Below are positions 44,810 to 57,994 of a stretch of 64,000 nt of DNA, piece by piece. A program made the position numbers and the translations under genes. This DNA is from Primulina eburnea (Eukaryota > Streptophyta > Magnoliopsida > Lamiales > Gesneriaceae), in assembly GCF_022965805.1 (NCBI RefSeq), contig NC_133104.1, forward strand, positions 27,152,069-27,216,068, written 5' to 3'. A model generated the notes under the pieces. The model did no database searches. It saw nothing but the letters and a program-made list of their open reading frames with translations, and was not told the origin of the DNA. Each line of letters opens with the position of its first letter. Positions within the stretch are counted from its first letter, which is position 1.

Positions 44810-45018
44810 TGACTCTGTCTTGAAGAAATTCTCGGGTAAGGAAGTCTGGTAGAGAATTTGTATCTCCTTTGATAAATTCAATATTAAAATCAAAAATACT
44901 TAATATAGCCTGCCATCGTGCAAAAATTTGTTTTGATGCAAGATTTTGAACATCTTTTTGTAAAACTTCTTTCGCACTTTTACAGTCTATCCTTAGTAAA
45001 AAATTTTGATTTAATAAG
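44790..45018 (-). pseudogene. viral copy alpha: RNase H end, cut by element C
   Basis: The last 76 codons of RNase H (from NQNFLLRIDCKSAKE to AAEKR). The upstream part of the same gene lies at 54475 and beyond, on the other side of element C. Confidence 0.88.
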
Positions 45019-47358
45019 TGTAAGGCCCTGTAATTAATTTTCCGGTAATTTGGCATAATTAAAATAATTATTGAGTTGTAAATTAAAATAATTATTTATG
45101 CCAAATAAATTCAAGTAGTGTGTTAAAAATATGTATTTTAGAATATCGGAGAATTTAACGATATAAAATACATATAGAGTTTAAATAACACACAAGAGCA
45201 AAATAAATACAAACCGAGATTATTGGGCATGTGTTACTATTTTTTTTAGTAACTAATATACATATACATACACACAACTTGTCTTAGAAGTGAGAGAAGG
45301 ATATAAGAAGGAGAGAAGAAAGGAAACCCATTTCCCCAACCCAATTCCCGTCACACTTGTAGCAGCCGTGGGAAAATCGCGATATCTCCTCCGTCCGGCG
45401 TCCAAATCACGAACGGTTTGAGGGGTTTTCTTCCTTACATCCATAGCTTCGTTTTGAACTATGAATCGCCACTTTTGATGCTCGTTTCAGCCCCAATCGA
45501 GCCCTGTTTCGGGACTGCTCTTTTTCGAGTTTGTTGTTCGAGTTTAGGTGAGCTATTCCTTGGTTTGTCTTGGTTCTTTGGAGTATATTGAGCAAGGATT
45601 TGAAGCTTAAATCTTACCTTGTTGTTCCTGCATTTTCCAGCTAGTTTTCAGTTCGGTTTTTGGTCGTGAATAGTGTTTTCCGGCGTCTTTTCCGGCGAGT
45701 AGCAACATTGGACCGCTAGCGACTAGTTTATACTTCGATCTTGGTAATTTTTGGATCCAATTCCAGATTTTTCGGTGCATAAGTAGGCTGCCCCGAAGTG
45801 TAATTTTACTCGCTTCGATTTAATTCCGTTTTGTCGATGTTAATGCATTACATTGACGTATATATTGGGTTTATATTGTAGGTTCGATCGTTGGAGAACT
45901 TTGAGGTATAAATCGAAGAGTTTGTGAATTAGTATCGAGTTAATCGTTTGATTATTTTGGAGAATTACGGTTATTTAGTTGAAATTTCAGAATTGTTTGG
46001 AGTTAGGAATTAAGTTTTGATAATTAAAAATCAATAAGTTGGATTAATTTAGTGTTATTGGCGAATTGTGAATTATTCGACCTATTTTTATCATTGTTAG
46101 GTCGAGGAGATTAAAGTTGAGCTTGTTGTGATTTTAAAGTCGGTTCAGGTATGTTACAGCTCGGTAACATACGACGGTAAAACATAAATTATGTTTAATT
46201 GTCATTCTGTGTTACATGGATCGTGTTTATGACTTGTTGAATGTTGTAAATTGTTAAATGCCTTCGTTGTGATATATGTTTATGTTTTTAACATATTATT
46301 GGCATTTAGCATCGGGCATACTGTTATGACATTCATGTTGAGCCCTATCGTTCTTGTTAGCCATTGTTGATATCCGTTGTTATCTGGCACTGTTGTTTAT
46401 CTCGGGATCATTGTGTGGCTGATAGGCCTATGCACATGAGACCGTAGATGTGATTGAACAATCCCGTGGTTAGTGCAGCCTTTTGAGGTGAGCGCTGGGA
46501 TTGTGTCATCTAGTTCGTTCTGTTGTGCCATCCTGTTTTAGCGTATCAGCTGTATGGAGGCCGAGTCAGGGGTGTTATTCAGCACAGCTTGGCATACCTC
46601 GCATACTTGGCAGGGCGGTTTAGCTGCATGACGATGTAGCTCCCCTGTGTTGTTGCTCGAGCATTATTCCAGTTGTTATCGTACCGTTTGTTGGCTCCTG
46701 TTACCCGGTTATTCATCGAGCCTTTCATGCATTGCATATTACATTTTATTATATGATTATGCATGATTTATGTTTATTGTTGTTATTGTTGAACTGTTTC
46801 ATACCAGAATCCTAACCTCAGTTGTTTACTGGGGGGGCTGCTGTGGTTGCTTTTGGGCACCATGGTAGATCTCCCGAGTCGTTTTGTAGCATCAGGCCGG
46901 GGTTCCGCCAGTGGAGCTCAGGATTGAGGTTGGATTGCTTGGTTTAGTTCAGTGGAGTCTCCCAGTTAGTATATATGTATGTATTGAGTTTGTTTCAGTA
47001 TCGTATTGTAGTTTATTTGCCGGGGAGATGCCCCGTGTATCTGTATTGATATTTGGTTGTTCTGGTTATGTTCTGAGGCGACTCTGTGATATTCTTGATC
47101 TGGTGGGTATTTGGTAAGTTTTAAATTCTGTTTAGTCCTGGCCAGTGTGGCTATAGGTTGTTGACTCTAGTTGGAGTATATTTTGATATAAACTGTTGTT
47201 TGAGTTTTCGGGATGTCCTATTTACGGGGAGGTCATGCCGAAATTTTTCTAGGCCCTGAGGTCCGTTTTAAAGTATTTTAAACCTTTTTCCGCTGCAGTT
47301 TTAAATCAAACCATTATTGTTTGATCATTAATTGTCATTAGAGTAAATGGGCCTCACA
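45019..47358 (+). repeat. 5' LTR of element C
   Basis: TGTAAGGCCC...GGGCCTCACA, 2,340 bp. Small ORFs inside it (for example 45253-45444 and 46911-47117) recur in the other LTR but have no domain and are not called. Confidence 0.93.
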
Positions 47359-47361
47359 TCT

Positions 47362-47373
47362 TGGTATCAGAGC
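47362..47373 (+). promoter_or_regulatory. primer binding site of element C
   Basis: TGGTATCAGAGC, 3 bp after the 5' LTR. Confidence 0.92.
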
Positions 47374-47526
47374 GTAAACTGGGATACGCTCGAACTAGAG
47401 TCTAGGACACTCGAGTCTTGGCACTAAAATGGTTGTTGCGCATGTGTATGCTACTTGACAGCATGTTTATGTAAATATATGATTTGTCTACTTCCATTCT
47501 AATTGTTTTGGTGTTTTATATATAGA

Positions 47527-50500
47527 ATGGAGAGAGGTGGAGAAATTCCTATTGATGAGATTCCTGTAGCTCGAGGTCGAGGTCGTGGACGTGGTATACC
47601 TCGTGTCCGTGTTGTTGATGATACTTTTGTTGAGCAAGCTGCTGATCATCTAGAGCAGCTTAGGATGGATGAGTTAGTTGCGCGTTTCCATTCTATGCAT
47701 CCTCCTCGATTCAGTGGTTCGGAGGGAGCTGAGAAAGCTGAGTTATGGATTTCTGAGATTGAGGAATTGTTCGATTTGATTGAGTATCCTCCAGAGTGTC
47801 GGTTGAGATTAGCTGTGCATCAGTTGAAAGATCGTGCTAAAATGTGGTGGTCTACTACATTGATGACTTTGGATGCTCAGAGGATCATTCCATCTTGGGA
47901 TATATTCAAGCTGAATTTTAAGGAAAGTTATTGTCCTCCATCATTCTATAGTTCTAAGGCTTCTGAGTTTCATAACCTGAAACAAGGCGATATGTCAGTT
48001 GCGGAGTATGCAGATTCTTTTTATGCTATGTTGAGATATGCTCCTCATGTGGCTGCGAGTCAGATTGCTGTTGTTGAGAGTTTTATTGAAGGATTGAACG
48101 ATCATCTGCACCCTTTTGTTTCTACCGGTAAGCCACTGAATTATCTTGAAGCAGTGGAAATAGCAAAAAGGGCTGAAGCTAGTCTTAAGAGGAGTGGCAA
48201 TCGAGTGCCTACCCAACATCATCAGTCGGGGAGGCAACAATTCAGTTCATCTGGTTCTGCATCTCTTCGTCCACGTGGGAAGCAATTTAAGAAGCCTAGT
48301 TCTAGTTCTTCGAGTTCAGGGAGTTCAGGGAACCGTGGGGGATATCGCTATAGTGGACCTTACTGTGATCACTGTGGAGGAAAGCATTCCAGTAATCAGT
48401 GTGTTGGAGTGCAAGGGGTTTGCAATGTTTGTGGTCGGCCGGGCCATTTTGCTAGAGTCTGTCCTAGTAAGACGGGGAAATCAGCCCAGGCAGGTAGTGG
48501 AGCTCAAAGTAATAGAATTCCAGCAGCGTCCCAGTCTTCCCATCAGCCTAGTCGCCCTTCGCATCAGAGCAGAGGGCAAGGTGGTCAACAGAATCAGTCA
48601 TCTGTTCATGTATTCGCCTTGACTGAGGATGAGGCTCAGGCAGCTCCAGGTACTGTCATTTCCGGTAACTGTACTCTATGTGGTTTTATAGCACGAGTGT
48701 TATTTGATACTGGAGCATCTCATTCCTTTGTTTCTCATGCATTTGTTGTTTCGCATGATCTCTGCACCACTAGTATGAATTCCAATTTATCTGTTGCTAC
48801 TCCGATGGGCAAAATGATTATCACTGATAATGTGGTGTTTAATGCGGTTTTGTTTCACGGTGAAAATGTTCTGTATCTTAATCTCATAGTCCTACCGATG
48901 CATGACTTTGATTGTATCGTTGGTATGGATGTTTTGACTGAAAATCGTGCCACTGTTGACTGTTATCGAGGAATAGTTCGTTTCAGACCTAGCTTTGCTC
49001 CTAAATGGAATTTCTATGGTCGTGGTTCTCAAGCCAAGATTCCTCTAGTTTCTGCCATTGAGATGAATCGATTGTTAGATTCTGGTCATGAAGGTTTTCT
49101 GGTTTATGCTGTGGATCTATCGCAAGATGAGCGACGGATTTCTGATATTCCTGTAGTCTGTGAGTTTCCTGATGTGTTTCCAGAAGAGATTCCTGGTTTT
49201 CCACCAGAACGAGAAGTTGAGTTCAGTATCGAATTAATGCCAGGAACTGAACCCATATCTCGAACACCATATCGTTTAGCCCCTGTTGAGCTGAAAGAAC
49301 TGAAAGAACAATTGCAGGATTTGTTGAGTAAAGGTTATATTCGTCCGAGTTCTTCACCGTGGGGTGCACCGATTCTATTTGTCAAGAAGAAAGATGGTAC
49401 GATGCGGATGTGTATTGATTATCGACAACTGAATAAGTCTACTGTCAAGAATAAATATCCACTCCCTAGGATTGATGACTTATTTGATCAGTTGCAAGGT
49501 ACTTCGGTATATTCTAAGATTGATCTTCGTTCTGGGTACCATCAAGTGCGAGTTAGACAAGAAGATGTGCCGAAAACAGCTTTTCGCACGAGATACGGAC
49601 ACTTTGAATTTTTGGTTATGCCTTTTGGTTTGACCAATGCTCCTGCTGTGTTTATGGACTTGATGAATCGAGTATTTCGTAAATATCTCGATCGTTTTGT
49701 GATTGTATTCATCGATGATATTCTTGTCTATTCCAAGTCTGAGGAAGAGCATGCCAAACACTTGAGGATAGTTCTTCGAATTCTTCAAAAGAAGCAGTTG
49801 TACGCCAAGCTATCCAAGTGTGAGTTTTGGTTAGATAGAGTTGTGTTTCTGGGCCATGTCATATCTCAACATGGTATTTCTGTCGATCCAAGTAAAGTGG
49901 AAGCAGTTCTGAACTGGGCACGACCGACCAATGTGCCAGAGATTCGTAGTTTCATGGGTTTAGCTGGTTATTACCGGAGATTTATCGAAAATTTCTCAAA
50001 GATTGCTAGACCTATCACTCAACTGACTCAGAAAAATCAGAGATTCATTTGGTCTGATGAATGTGAGTCAAGTTTTGTCGAGTTGAAGAAGAGATTGACT
50101 TCTGCACCAATTCTTACCATTCCAAGTGGTTCTGGAGGATTTGTGGTTTGCACTGATGCATCAAATCGAGGTCTAGGTTGTGTTCTGATGCAGCATGGCA
50201 AAGTTGTGGCCTATGGTTCTCGTCAGTTGAAACCGCATGAGTCTAAGTATCCTGTTCATGACTTGGAGTTAGCTGCTATCGTTTTTGCTCTAAAGATTTG
50301 GAGGCATTATTTGTTTGGAGAACAATTTGTAATCTATTCTGATTACAAGAGTTTGAAGTATTTGTTCTCTCAGTCAGATCTGAATATGAGACAGAGACGT
50401 TGGATGGATCTTTTGAAAGATTATGATTGTGAGATCCAGTATCATCCGGGAAAAGTGAATGTCATTGCCGATGCTTTGAGTCGTAAGGTTGTTGATGTTA

Positions 50501-52044
50501 ATTTATCCTCGATGCATGTTTCTAAGTTACGAGAGGATATTTGCACTTCTGGGTTGGATTTTCAAATCCAAGGTAATGATGTTTGTGTGTCTCAAATTTC
50601 TGTTGAGCCAGAGTTGATTCAGATTGTAAAGTCAGCTCAGAAAACTGATGATCGAGTTCTGAAATCTTATGATTTAGTATCTCAAGGACACCAATCTGGT
50701 TTCTCAATTCATTCAGATGATTCTCTTCGGTTGAATGGTAGATTGGTTGTCCCAGACATTCCTGAATTGCGTACAGCCATCCTTAAAGAAGCTCCTTGTA
50801 CTCGATATAGTATCCACCCAGGAGGAAGGAAAATGTATCATATTCTACGGCCTCAGTTTTGGTGGAAGAATATGAAAAAGGATGTGGCTGAGTTTGTGTC
50901 TCGTTGTATGATCTGTCAGCAAGTCAAAGCAGAACGAATGAGACCGGGAGGATTACTGCATAGCCTTGAGGTTCCTCAATGGAACTGGGAGCACGTGGCT
51001 ATGGATTTTGTCACGCATTTGCCACGTACTTCTCGTCATTTCGATGCCATTTGGGTGATTGTCGACAGATTATCTAAGTCGGCACATTTTATTCCGTATG
51101 AGAGGACATATTCGTACAAGAAGATGGCTCGTCTGTATATTGAAAATGTTGTGAGACTTCATGGAGTTCCAGTTGCAATTGTCTCTGATCGTGACCCTAG
51201 ATTCACATCAAAGTTTTGGACTAGTTTCCAAAAAGAAATGGGTACACGACTTGCGATGAGTACTGCATACCATCCTCAGACAGATGGTCAGACTGAGCGT
51301 ACGATTCAGACACTCGAGGATCTGCTTCCAGCTGTAGTCATGGATTTTAAAGACAGTTGGCAGGAAGCTTTACCACTGGTAGAATTTTCATATAACAACA
51401 GTTTCCAGGTGACTATTGGTATGGCTCCTTTTGAAGCTTTGTACGGCAGACGGTGTCGATCACCTCTTTGTTGGGATGAATTTGGAGAGAAGCAGTTGAC
51501 TGGACCTGACATTGTTCAGGAAATGCATGATAAAGTCCAGTTGATTCGTCAGAGAATGAAAGCTGCCCAAGATCGTCAAGCTAGTTATGCTAACAGATGT
51601 CGTCGACCTCTAGAATTTCAAGTTGGAGATTTCGTGTTTCTGAGAATCTCTCCGTTTAGAGGTGTTGTTCGTTTTGGCATGAGAGGTAAGTTGTCACCTC
51701 GTTTCGTTGGCCCCTACGAGATTTTTGAGCGTATTGGGACTTGCGCTTATCGTTTGGATTTGCCCCAGTCTTTATCTGGCATCCACGATGTTTTCCATGT
51801 TTCTATGTTACGTAAGTATGAGCCCGATCCGTCTCATGTGATTCAGCCTGATGAGGTTGAACTTGATCCGTCTCTATCGTATACTGAGTATCCTGTTTGT
51901 ATCTTGGATCGTAAAGATAAAGTTTTACGCAATAAAGTTATACCACTTGTACGTGTTCAGTGGTCGAGGCATGGTGTAGAAGAATCAACGTGGGAAACAG
52001 AAGAGAAGATGAGAGCATCTTATCCATATCTGTTTGATTCTTAG
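47527..52044 (+). CDS. element C gag-pol polyprotein, unbroken
   Basis: Start chosen at 47527 ([13 protein letters not shown]), which aligns with the element B start; the frame is open from 47503. Residues counted from 47503: gag 50-215; CCHC knuckle [14 protein letters not shown] about 312-325; aspartic protease FDTGASHSF about 405-413; RT with intact FIDDILVYS about 740; RNase H with [10 protein letters not shown] and [10 protein letters not shown]; integrase with catalytic VDRL, SDRDPRF and QTERTIQ; then the C-terminal domain and chromodomain-like tail ending at 52044. No stop or frameshift. One oddity: the first histidine of the integrase HHCC zinc finger is proline ([12 protein letters not shown], codon 50794-50796), where element B has the normal EAH-type DAHC. 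This could impair integration although the ORF is complete. Confidence 0.95.
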   Translation: MERGGEIPIDEIPVARGRGRGRGIPRVRVVDDTFVEQAADHLEQLRMDELVARFHSMHPPRFSGSEGAEKAELWISEIEELFDLIEYPPECRLRLAVHQLKDRAKMWWSTTLMTLDAQRIIPSWDIFKLNFKESYCPPSFYSSKASEFHNLKQGDMSVAEYADSFYAMLRYAPHVAASQIAVVESFIEGLNDHLHPFVSTGKPLNYLEAVEIAKRAEASLKRSGNRVPTQHHQSGRQQFSSSGSASLRPRGKQFKKPSSSSSSSGSSGNRGGYRYSGPYCDHCGGKHSSNQCVGVQGVCNVCGRPGHFARVCPSKTGKSAQAGSGAQSNRIPAASQSSHQPSRPSHQSRGQGGQQNQSSVHVFALTEDEAQAAPGTVISGNCTLCGFIARVLFDTGASHSFVSHAFVVSHDLCTTSMNSNLSVATPMGKMIITDNVVFNAVLFHGENVLYLNLIVLPMHDFDCIVGMDVLTENRATVDCYRGIVRFRPSFAPKWNFYGRGSQAKIPLVSAIEMNRLLDSGHEGFLVYAVDLSQDERRISDIPVVCEFPDVFPEEIPGFPPEREVEFSIELMPGTEPISRTPYRLAPVELKELKEQLQDLLSKGYIRPSSSPWGAPILFVKKKDGTMRMCIDYRQLNKSTVKNKYPLPRIDDLFDQLQGTSVYSKIDLRSGYHQVRVRQEDVPKTAFRTRYGHFEFLVMPFGLTNAPAVFMDLMNRVFRKYLDRFVIVFIDDILVYSKSEEEHAKHLRIVLRILQKKQLYAKLSKCEFWLDRVVFLGHVISQHGISVDPSKVEAVLNWARPTNVPEIRSFMGLAGYYRRFIENFSKIARPITQLTQKNQRFIWSDECESSFVELKKRLTSAPILTIPSGSGGFVVCTDASNRGLGCVLMQHGKVVAYGSRQLKPHESKYPVHDLELAAIVFALKIWRHYLFGEQFVIYSDYKSLKYLFSQSDLNMRQRRWMDLLKDYDCEIQYHPGKVNVIADALSRKVVDVNLSSMHVSKLREDICTSGLDFQIQGNDVCVSQISVEPELIQIVKSAQKTDDRVLKSYDLVSQGHQSGFSIHSDDSLRLNGRLVVPDIPELRTAILKEAPCTRYSIHPGGRKMYHILRPQFWWKNMKKDVAEFVSRCMICQQVKAERMRPGGLLHSLEVPQWNWEHVAMDFVTHLPRTSRHFDAIWVIVDRLSKSAHFIPYERTYSYKKMARLYIENVVRLHGVPVAIVSDRDPRFTSKFWTSFQKEMGTRLAMSTAYHPQTDGQTERTIQTLEDLLPAVVMDFKDSWQEALPLVEFSYNNSFQVTIGMAPFEALYGRRCRSPLCWDEFGEKQLTGPDIVQEMHDKVQLIRQRMKAAQDRQASYANRCRRPLEFQVGDFVFLRISPFRGVVRFGMRGKLSPRFVGPYEIFERIGTCAYRLDLPQSLSGIHDVFHVSMLRKYEPDPSHVIQPDEVELDPSLSYTEYPVCILDRKDKVLRNKVIPLVRVQWSRHGVEESTWETEEKMRASYPYLFDS

Positions 52045-52095
52045 TAATGTATTGTTGGTTTTGTAATTGTGTGTAAGATGTATGTGTATAAACAG

Positions 52096-52134
52096 AAATT
52101 TCGAGGACGAAATTTGTTTTAAGGGGTGGAGAAA
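52096..52134 (+). promoter_or_regulatory. hairpin and polypurine tract of element C
   Basis: AAATTTCG-AGGA-CGAAATTT (52096-52115, perfect 8-bp stem) and then AAGGGGTGGAGAAA (52121-52134) directly before the 3' LTR. Confidence 0.78.
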
Positions 52135-54474
52135 TGTAAGGCCCTGTAATTAATTATCCGGTAATTTGGCATAATTAGAATAATTATTGAGTTGTAAATT
52201 AAAATAATTATTTATGCCAAATAAATTCAAGTAGTGTGTTAAAAATATGTATTTTAGAATATCGGAGAATTTAACGATATAAAATACATATAGAGTTTAA
52301 ATAACACACAAGAGCAAAATAAATACAAACCGAGATTATTGGGCATGTGTTACTATTTTTTTTAGTAACTAATATACATATACATACACACAACTTGTCT
52401 TAGAAGTGAGAGAAGGATAAAAGAAGGAGAGAAGAAAGGAAACCCATTTCCCCAACCCAATTCCCGTCACACTTGTAGCAGCCGTGGGAAAATCGCGATA
52501 TCTCCTCCGTCCGGCGTCCAAATCACGAACGGTTTGAGGGGTTTTCTTCCTTACATCCATAGCTTCGTTTTGAACTATGAATCGCCACTTTTGATGCTCG
52601 TTTCAGCCCCAATCGAGCCCTGTTTCGGGACTGCTCTTTTTCGAGTTTGTTGTTCGAGTTTAGGTGAGCTATTCCTTGGTTTTTCTTGGTTCTTTGGAGT
52701 ATATTGAGCAAGGATTTGAAGCTTAAATCTTACCTTGTTGTTCCTGCATTTTCCAGCTAGTTTTCAGTTCGGTTTTTGGTCGTGAATAGTGTTTTCCGGC
52801 GTCTTTTCCGGCGAGTAGCAACATTGGACCGCTAGCGACTAGTTTATACTTCGATCTTGGTAATTTTTGGATCCAATTCCAGATTTTTCGGTGCATAAGT
52901 AGGCTGCCCCGAAGTGTAATTTTACTCGCTTCGATTTAATTCCGTTTTGTCGATGTTAATGCATTACATTGACGTATATATTGGGTTTATATTGTAGGTT
53001 CGATCGTTGGAGAACTTTGAGGTATAAATCGAAGAGTTTGTGAATTAGTATCGAGTTAATCGTTTGATTATTTTGGAGAATTACGGTTATTTAGTTGAAA
53101 TTTCAGAATTGTTTGGAGTTAGGAATTAAGTTTTGATAATTAAAAATCAATAAGTTGGATTAATTTAGTGTTATTGGCGAATTGTGAATTATTCGACCTA
53201 TTTTTATCATTGTTAGGTCGAGGAGATTAAAGTTGAGCTTGTTGTGATTTTAAAGTCGGTTCAGGTATGTTACAGCTCGGTAACATACGACGGTAAAACA
53301 TAAATTATGTTTAATTGTCATTCTGTGTTACATGGATCGTGTTTATGACTTGTTGAATGTTGTAAATTGTTAAATGCCTTCGTTGTGATATATGTTTATG
53401 TTTTTAACATATTATTGGCATTTAGCATCGGGCATACTGTTATGACATTCATGTTGAGCCCTATCGTTCTTGTTAGCCATTGTTGATATCCGTTGTTATC
53501 TGGCACTGTTGTTTATCTCGGGATCATTGTGTGGCTGATAGGCCTATGCACATGAGACCGTAGATGTGATTGAACAATCCCGTGGTTAGTGCAGCCTTTT
53601 GAGGTGAGCGCTGGGATTGTGTCATCTAGTTCGTTCTGTTGTGCCATCCTGTTTTAGCGTATCAGCTGTATGGAGGCCGAGTCAGGGGTGTTATTCAGCA
53701 CAGCTTGGCATACCTCGCATACTTGGCAGGGCGGTTTAGCTGCATGACGATGTAGCTCCCCTGTGTTGTTGCTCGAGCATTATTCCAGTTGTTATCGTAC
53801 CGTTTGTTGGCTCCTGTTACCCGGTTATTCATCGAGCCTTTCATGCATTGCATATTACATTTTATTATATGATTATGCATGATTTATGTTTATTGTTGTT
53901 ATTGTTGAACTGTTTCATACCAGAATCCTAACCTCAGTTGTTTACTGGGGGGGCTGCTGTGGTTGCTTTTGGGCACCATGGTAGATCTCCCGAGTCGTTT
54001 TGTAGCATCAGGCCGGGGTTCCGCCAGTGGAGCTCAGGATTGAGGTTGGATTGCTTGGTTTAGTTCAGTGGAGTCTCCCAGTTAGTATATATGTATGTAT
54101 TGAGTTTGTTTCAGTATCGTATTGTAGTTTATTTGCCGGGGAGATGCCCCGTGTATCTGTATTGATATTTGGTTGTTCTGGTTATGTTCTGAGGCGACTC
54201 TGTGATATTCTTGATCTGGTGGGTATTTGGTAAGTTTTAAATTCTGTTTAGTCCTGGCCAGTGTGGCTATAGGTTGTTGACTCTAGTTGGAGTATATTTT
54301 GATATAAACTGTTGTTTGAGTTTTCGGGATGTCCTATTTACGGGGAGGTCATGCCGAAATTTTTCTAGGCCCTGAGGTCCGTTTTAAAGTATTTTAAACC
54401 TTTTTCCGCTGCAGTTTTAAATCAAACCATTATTGTTTGATCATTAATTGTCATTAGAGTAACTGGGCCTCACA
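52135..54474 (+). repeat. 3' LTR of element C
   Basis: 2,340 bp, near-identical to the 5' LTR (about 5 substitutions by eye). Confidence 0.94.
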
Positions 54475-55108
54475 ATAAGTCACTTTGAAATTTTTGTATG
54501 CATAAAACAATGCCCAAAATTTCCTTTTTTATAGTAGAATAATTCTTTTGGGTGTCGTTCCAATGGGCTGATGTATACTGAACTATATACTCTTTGTCTC
54601 CTTGTTTTTGCTTTAAAATACCTCCATATCCTAGATCTGAGGCATCTGTCTCAACTATTTTTGGTAGGCTAGGATCTGCAATATGTAAACATGGAATTTC
54701 TAATACTTGTTTTTTGATTATCTGTACTAACTCTGTGTGTTTTTCTGTCCATGGAACTGGGTTTTTCTTAAGCCTATCATGTACAGGTTTTGCTATTCTA
54801 TTAATGTTAGGACAGAAATCTAGAATATAATTTAAACTTCCTAAAAATCTTTGTAATTGATTTTTATCAAGTATTTTATCAGGGAATTTATTTGCAAATT
54901 GCAAAGATCTTTCAATAGGTGTAATAGTTCCTTGTGATATGTAGTGTCCTAAAAATCTGATTTTAGTCTGGAATAGGCTTATTTTTGATTTGGATACTAC
55001 TAAACCATTTTGTTTTGTAATATAAAGGAATGTTTTTAGGTGTTTTATATGCTCATCTATGTTGTTTGAAAAGACTAAGACATCATCAATATAAACTATA
55101 CAATATTT
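54475..55108 (-). pseudogene. viral copy alpha: RT end and RNase H, 5' part
   Basis: Minus-strand frame with RNase H start VETDASDLGYGG (54904-54470), the RT thumb and the YIDDV site (about 55079-55093). The TAA before YIDD is shared with beta, but the codon after VVSK is intact (serine), unlike beta and gamma. Continues at 45018. Confidence 0.85.
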
Positions 55109-56438
55109 TTAATAATCATTGAAGATTTCATTCATAATTCTTTGGAATTCAGAAGGGGCATTTTTTAACCCAAAAGGCATTACATTCCATTCATATTGTC
55201 CAAAAGGGACTGTAAAAGCAGTTTTATACCTGTCTTTTTGAGAAATTTGTATTTGCCAAAATCCTGATTTCATATCAAATTTAAAAAATATAGAAGCATT
55301 ATGCAGTTTTTGTAATTGATCTTTTTTATTTGATATAGGATATCTGATCCATTTTAATGCTTTATTTAATGGTTTATAATTTATTACTAATCTGGGAGTC
55401 CCTCTTTCAATTTCAGAATTTTTATTAACATAAAAAGCAGCGCAACTCCAAGGAGATCTAGATTTGGAAATTAGACATTTCTTTTCCAAATATTGTATTT
55501 CCTTTTTACAATGTTCTTCTAGATCAGAATTCATTTGTATTGGTCTAGCTTTGGTTGGGATTTGTTTATCATTAAAATCTTGTTCATAAGGGAGATCTAC
55601 AATATGTTGTTTTCTATTCCAGAAAGCATTTGGAATTTCTGAACAAATTTCTGTTTCTAATAGCTTTTGAAATTTTGAAATTTTATTTTGAAGTTCTTGT
55701 GTTTCTAACTGTTTTATTATCCTTTTTTGGGAAATATCTTTTTTAAGATTTTCTAGTTGAAAATTTTTTCCTTGGATTAGTACATTAATACTATTTTCAT
55801 ATATAGAATATGCTTTTATTAAATTGAGATTTCTTGTACGGGGTTTTTCTAAGAATTCAAATTCTAATTTTTTGTAATTAAATTTAAAAGAAATAGAATT
55901 ATTATTTACTTTATATGGAGTAATTAATCCTATAAAAGGTGTTCCTAGAATTACAGTATGATGTATATCATTAACAAGAATAAATGTAGTTTTAATAAAA
56001 ACTCCATTGTTTAATATTGATGCTTCTGTTTTTGAATTGACATTTAATTTAGAATTGTTAGCAGCCGAAAGTTTTTCATTAGTTTTTTCTTGAAAATTTT
56101 TAGGTATTATTCCTGATTTTATACAATTTAAATCAGCACCAGTATCAAAAAGTGCTATTGTACTAATTTTAAAATTTTCTGAAAATACCAAATTTATTTT
56201 TAGTATGTATTTTCTAGAGATTATTTCTCTTAATACAAAAAGAAAGTCTTCTGGAATTTTCTCAAGGTTTTGAATATTTTTTATTTCATTATCTTCAGAT
56301 TCTTCAGAATTTTCAGTGTTAATATTATCTAATATTCCTTTGATTATTTCAGAATCTTCTTTTTGTTTTTCTTTTAATTCTTTTAGTTCTAGTTTTATTT
56401 CTTTTATATCTTTTTGTAAGTCTGGGATTGTTATCTCT
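55109..56438 (-). pseudogene. viral copy alpha: linker, protease and reverse transcriptase
   Basis: Frame 56191-55109 (360 codons) with protease FDTGADLNC and RT blocks up to FNDY, stopped by TAA. Nearly identical to beta. The linker upstream (56438-56192) is in another frame after a TAA in the lysine-rich stretch at 56439. Confidence 0.85.
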
Positions 56439-57103
56439 TTATTTTTTTATTTTCTTTCTTTTTTCTAAAATATTGGTTAGGTCGTAAATATTTTTAGAAG
56501 TATTTGATAAAGTAGTAAATTTTATTTCTGTTTTTTCTTCTTTATTTTCTTTGAGAGATTTTAAAGATTTATCAAGATATTCTTTTTGAATATTAGGATC
56601 ATTTATGTCTTTTAGAATATCAAGAAAGAATTGTTGATCTTTTGAAAGCATGTTAATTTGTTTTTCAGATTCATTACTAGATGTAATTAATTCATCTATT
56701 TGTAAAGATTCATTTTCATCTTTAGAAGAAAAATTTTCTAATTCTGACTCAGAAGAATCAATTAAAAGATTAGAAATTTTATTTAATATTTCTTCATTTA
56801 ATTCTAATTCATTTAATTGTTTATTCAATCTACAATAATTAGCAGTATGTCCCTTTTTATGACATTTATAACATTCAATATCTTTTTAGGATATTGCTTG
56901 AAATTTTTAAATTTCTTTTAAGGTTTCTTATAAAATTCTTCTTTTGATTTAAAATTTTTCTTATTGTATTTAAAATTTTTTCTATATGGCTTTTCATTAG
57001 ATTCACTACAGTTTTCTAGGCATTTAGAAGGAGAAGGTTTATTAGGATTTATATCGAATTGTTGACAGAAAGTTCCTCATTCTTGTTTCGTTCTTTTCAT
57101 TTC
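56439..57103 (-). pseudogene. viral copy alpha: zinc-knuckle region
   Basis: CYKCHKKGHTANYC lies at about 56830-56880 on the minus strand. A small deletion near 56885 removes the FKD codons before it, and a TAA interrupts the lysine-rich stretch near 56920. The frame 56828-56439 after the knuckle is open. Confidence 0.8.
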
Positions 57104-57994
57104 CCATTTTAAATGTTTTTGTAATTTTAGATCTTGACATATTTTTAAACCTTCTTGTTGAGTTAAACTAATTAATTGATCATAAGTAAATTCATTATAA
57201 GGAATTATTTGTTTTCCACATGATTCTCTAATTTTATTTCTAACCTTTTCTCCTAAAAGAGTTGGTAATCCTGCTAGGAATTTTTCTTTCCAAAATGGTT
57301 GATTAAAGTCTTCCCTAAGCATGACTCTGGTTAGAAAAGTATTTTTATACCATTGAAAATCACTTAATTTTTTACATTTAAGATTTGATTATAATTCAGC
57401 ATTTTTATCTTTTAAATGTGAAGGATCACCTATAAAGTGTAAAGAGATTGTTAGGATTAAAGTAGCTACAGCATCTTGTTGGGGATTTTCATCTTGATCT
57501 AAAATTGGTATCCCGTCTTAATCAGTTTTTATAGAATTTAAAATATCTTCTTGTTGTTGATTTGTAAGATAATAGTCCCACCAACCCTTAATTTGGCCAG
57601 AAAAACCAGCTATAAGGAGTTCGGCTATGGTTATATCTTGTGTATTTGTTTGAGTTTTATAGGCATTTGCTGCCATAGTCATTTGTTGTAAAATACTAAG
57701 AATATTATATTCAGTCATTCCATCTATGTTCCAATCATAAACGGAAGAAGCATTAAAACGAGATTGTGTTATGGGTTTTATTATTCCTAAATCTGGAGCA
57801 GGAATAATTTGTAACTTTTGTGAAGATTGATTCCAATCTATTTTATTGATTTTATTTGTAGGATTTTGGAATTTTTCTAAAGCTTCACTAATATCTGAAT
57901 CATGATTTAAGGTATTTATTCTAAGATTAGAGATTGGTGTTTTAGGAGCAATTTGATATATGGGTTGATTTGAGCTATTGGCTGTTGTATCCAT
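57104..57994 (-). pseudogene. viral copy alpha: coat-protein region
   Basis: Starts at MDTTANSSNQPIYQ (57994). A TAA at about 57518 (after NSIKTD) and a further stop near 57388 break it; 57322-57077 is open again and runs through LKWEMKRTKQE. The sequence is otherwise that of beta. Confidence 0.83.

Larger units (their letters stand above)
45019..54474 (+). mobile_element. Ty3/gypsy element C, complete and young
   Basis: 9,456 bp with two 2,340-bp LTRs and an ATAAG duplication (45014-45018 and 54475-54479), inserted into viral RNase H of copy alpha. The LTRs differ at only about 5 positions by eye. tRNA-Met primer site, an unbroken gag-pol ORF, hairpin and polypurine tract are all present. 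It is the best-preserved element in the window. Confidence 0.95.

Noticed and set aside
46911..47117. 68-codon ORF repeated at 54027-54233
   Set aside because: It is repeated only because it lies in both LTRs of element C. No domain and no other evidence of coding.
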